Positions 5,243-5,295 of a DNA stretch of 5,295 bases are shown piece after piece. How positions within the stretch are numbered: position 1 is the stretch's first letter; the number at the start of each line of letters is the position of its first letter. The stretch spans positions 1 through 5,295 of the forward strand of contig DYNO01000205.1 of the NCBI GenBank assembly GCA_020721025.1, given 5' to 3'. The notes beneath the pieces are model-generated. The model did no database searches and was not told where the DNA came from. It worked only from the letters and a program-made list of their open reading frames with translations. This stretch comes from Thiomargarita sp. (GTDB lineage Bacteria; Pseudomonadota; Gammaproteobacteria; Beggiatoales; Beggiatoaceae). The position numbers were made by a program, and so were the translations under genes.

Positions 5243-5268
5243 TATAGAACCGGTTTGACATCTTTAAA
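5243..5268. repeat. 26-bp dispersed repeat, copy B
   Basis: This copy matches the reverse complement of 265-290 at 24 of 26 bases. It lies just outside the point where the ATPase reading frame is closed. DNA from here to the window end (5269-5295) is rich in ACCAAACC-type motifs and has CCGG near both 5251 and 5291. It may be the edge of the element that cut the ATPase gene. Confidence 0.55.
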
Positions 5269-5295
5269 ACCAAACCAAACAGGTTTATACCGGAA

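Noticed and set aside
5234..5295. Plus-strand frame MLSYRTGLTSLKPNQ as an IS630 transposase end
   Set aside because: Only the YRTGLTS tail resembles the remnant at 249-560; the conserved AQPFRWT block before it is missing, so the likeness comes from the shared 26-bp repeat, not from a transposase.

Overview
The window reads as an AT-rich gammaproteobacterial chromosome segment. The best guess is a sulfur-oxidiser of the Thiotrichales/Beggiatoaceae type. That placement rests on the adjacent cytochrome c4 and dsbA genes (a gammaproteobacterial pairing), the low GC, the Rpn-type genes and the many mobile-element relics. It is an inference, not a match. Apart from the tnpB tail at the left edge, all recognisable genes lie on the minus strand.

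Layout. (1) Positions 1-110 hold the last codons of a TnpB RNA-guided nuclease, followed by its probable omega-RNA/right-end region to about 240. (2) Positions 249-560 hold a broken IS630-family transposase C-terminus. (3) Positions 621-1065 are a patchwork: one terminal repeat of an unassigned element family, an unexplained segment, and a broken 5' fragment of an rpn gene carrying a 118-bp MITE. (4) Positions 1068-2003 encode an intact Rpn/YhgA-like PD-(D/E)XK nuclease, the parent-like copy of that fragment, placed 6 nt after dsbA. (5) dsbA (2010-2675) and a dihaem cytochrome c4 (2807-3457) form the housekeeping core; nested inverted repeats fill the gap between them. (6) Positions 3458-3855 are intergenic, with a possible cytochrome promoter and a decayed terminal-repeat element. 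(7) Positions 3856-5231 carry a PIN-like nuclease gene overlapped by 4 bp with the 3' part of an ABC/AAA-type ATPase gene. The ATPase lacks its N-terminal half; at the right edge its frame is interrupted beside a 26-bp sequence that recurs in inverted orientation at 265-290.

How the parts work together. DsbA and cytochrome c4 act in the periplasm, in disulfide formation and electron transfer. The ATPase-PIN pair looks like a translationally coupled two-gene ATPase-nuclease module, the architecture of several anti-phage systems; a defence role is inferred from architecture only. The elements around both sides (TnpB, IS630, MITEs, Rpn) suggest a conserved gene pair embedded in a recombination-prone accessory neighbourhood. 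The most interesting points are the truncated ATPase-PIN module, the head-to-tail rpn duplication whose boundary falls at the start codon, the four-copy terminal-repeat family, and the TnpB zinc ribbon with a CxC instead of CxxC motif.
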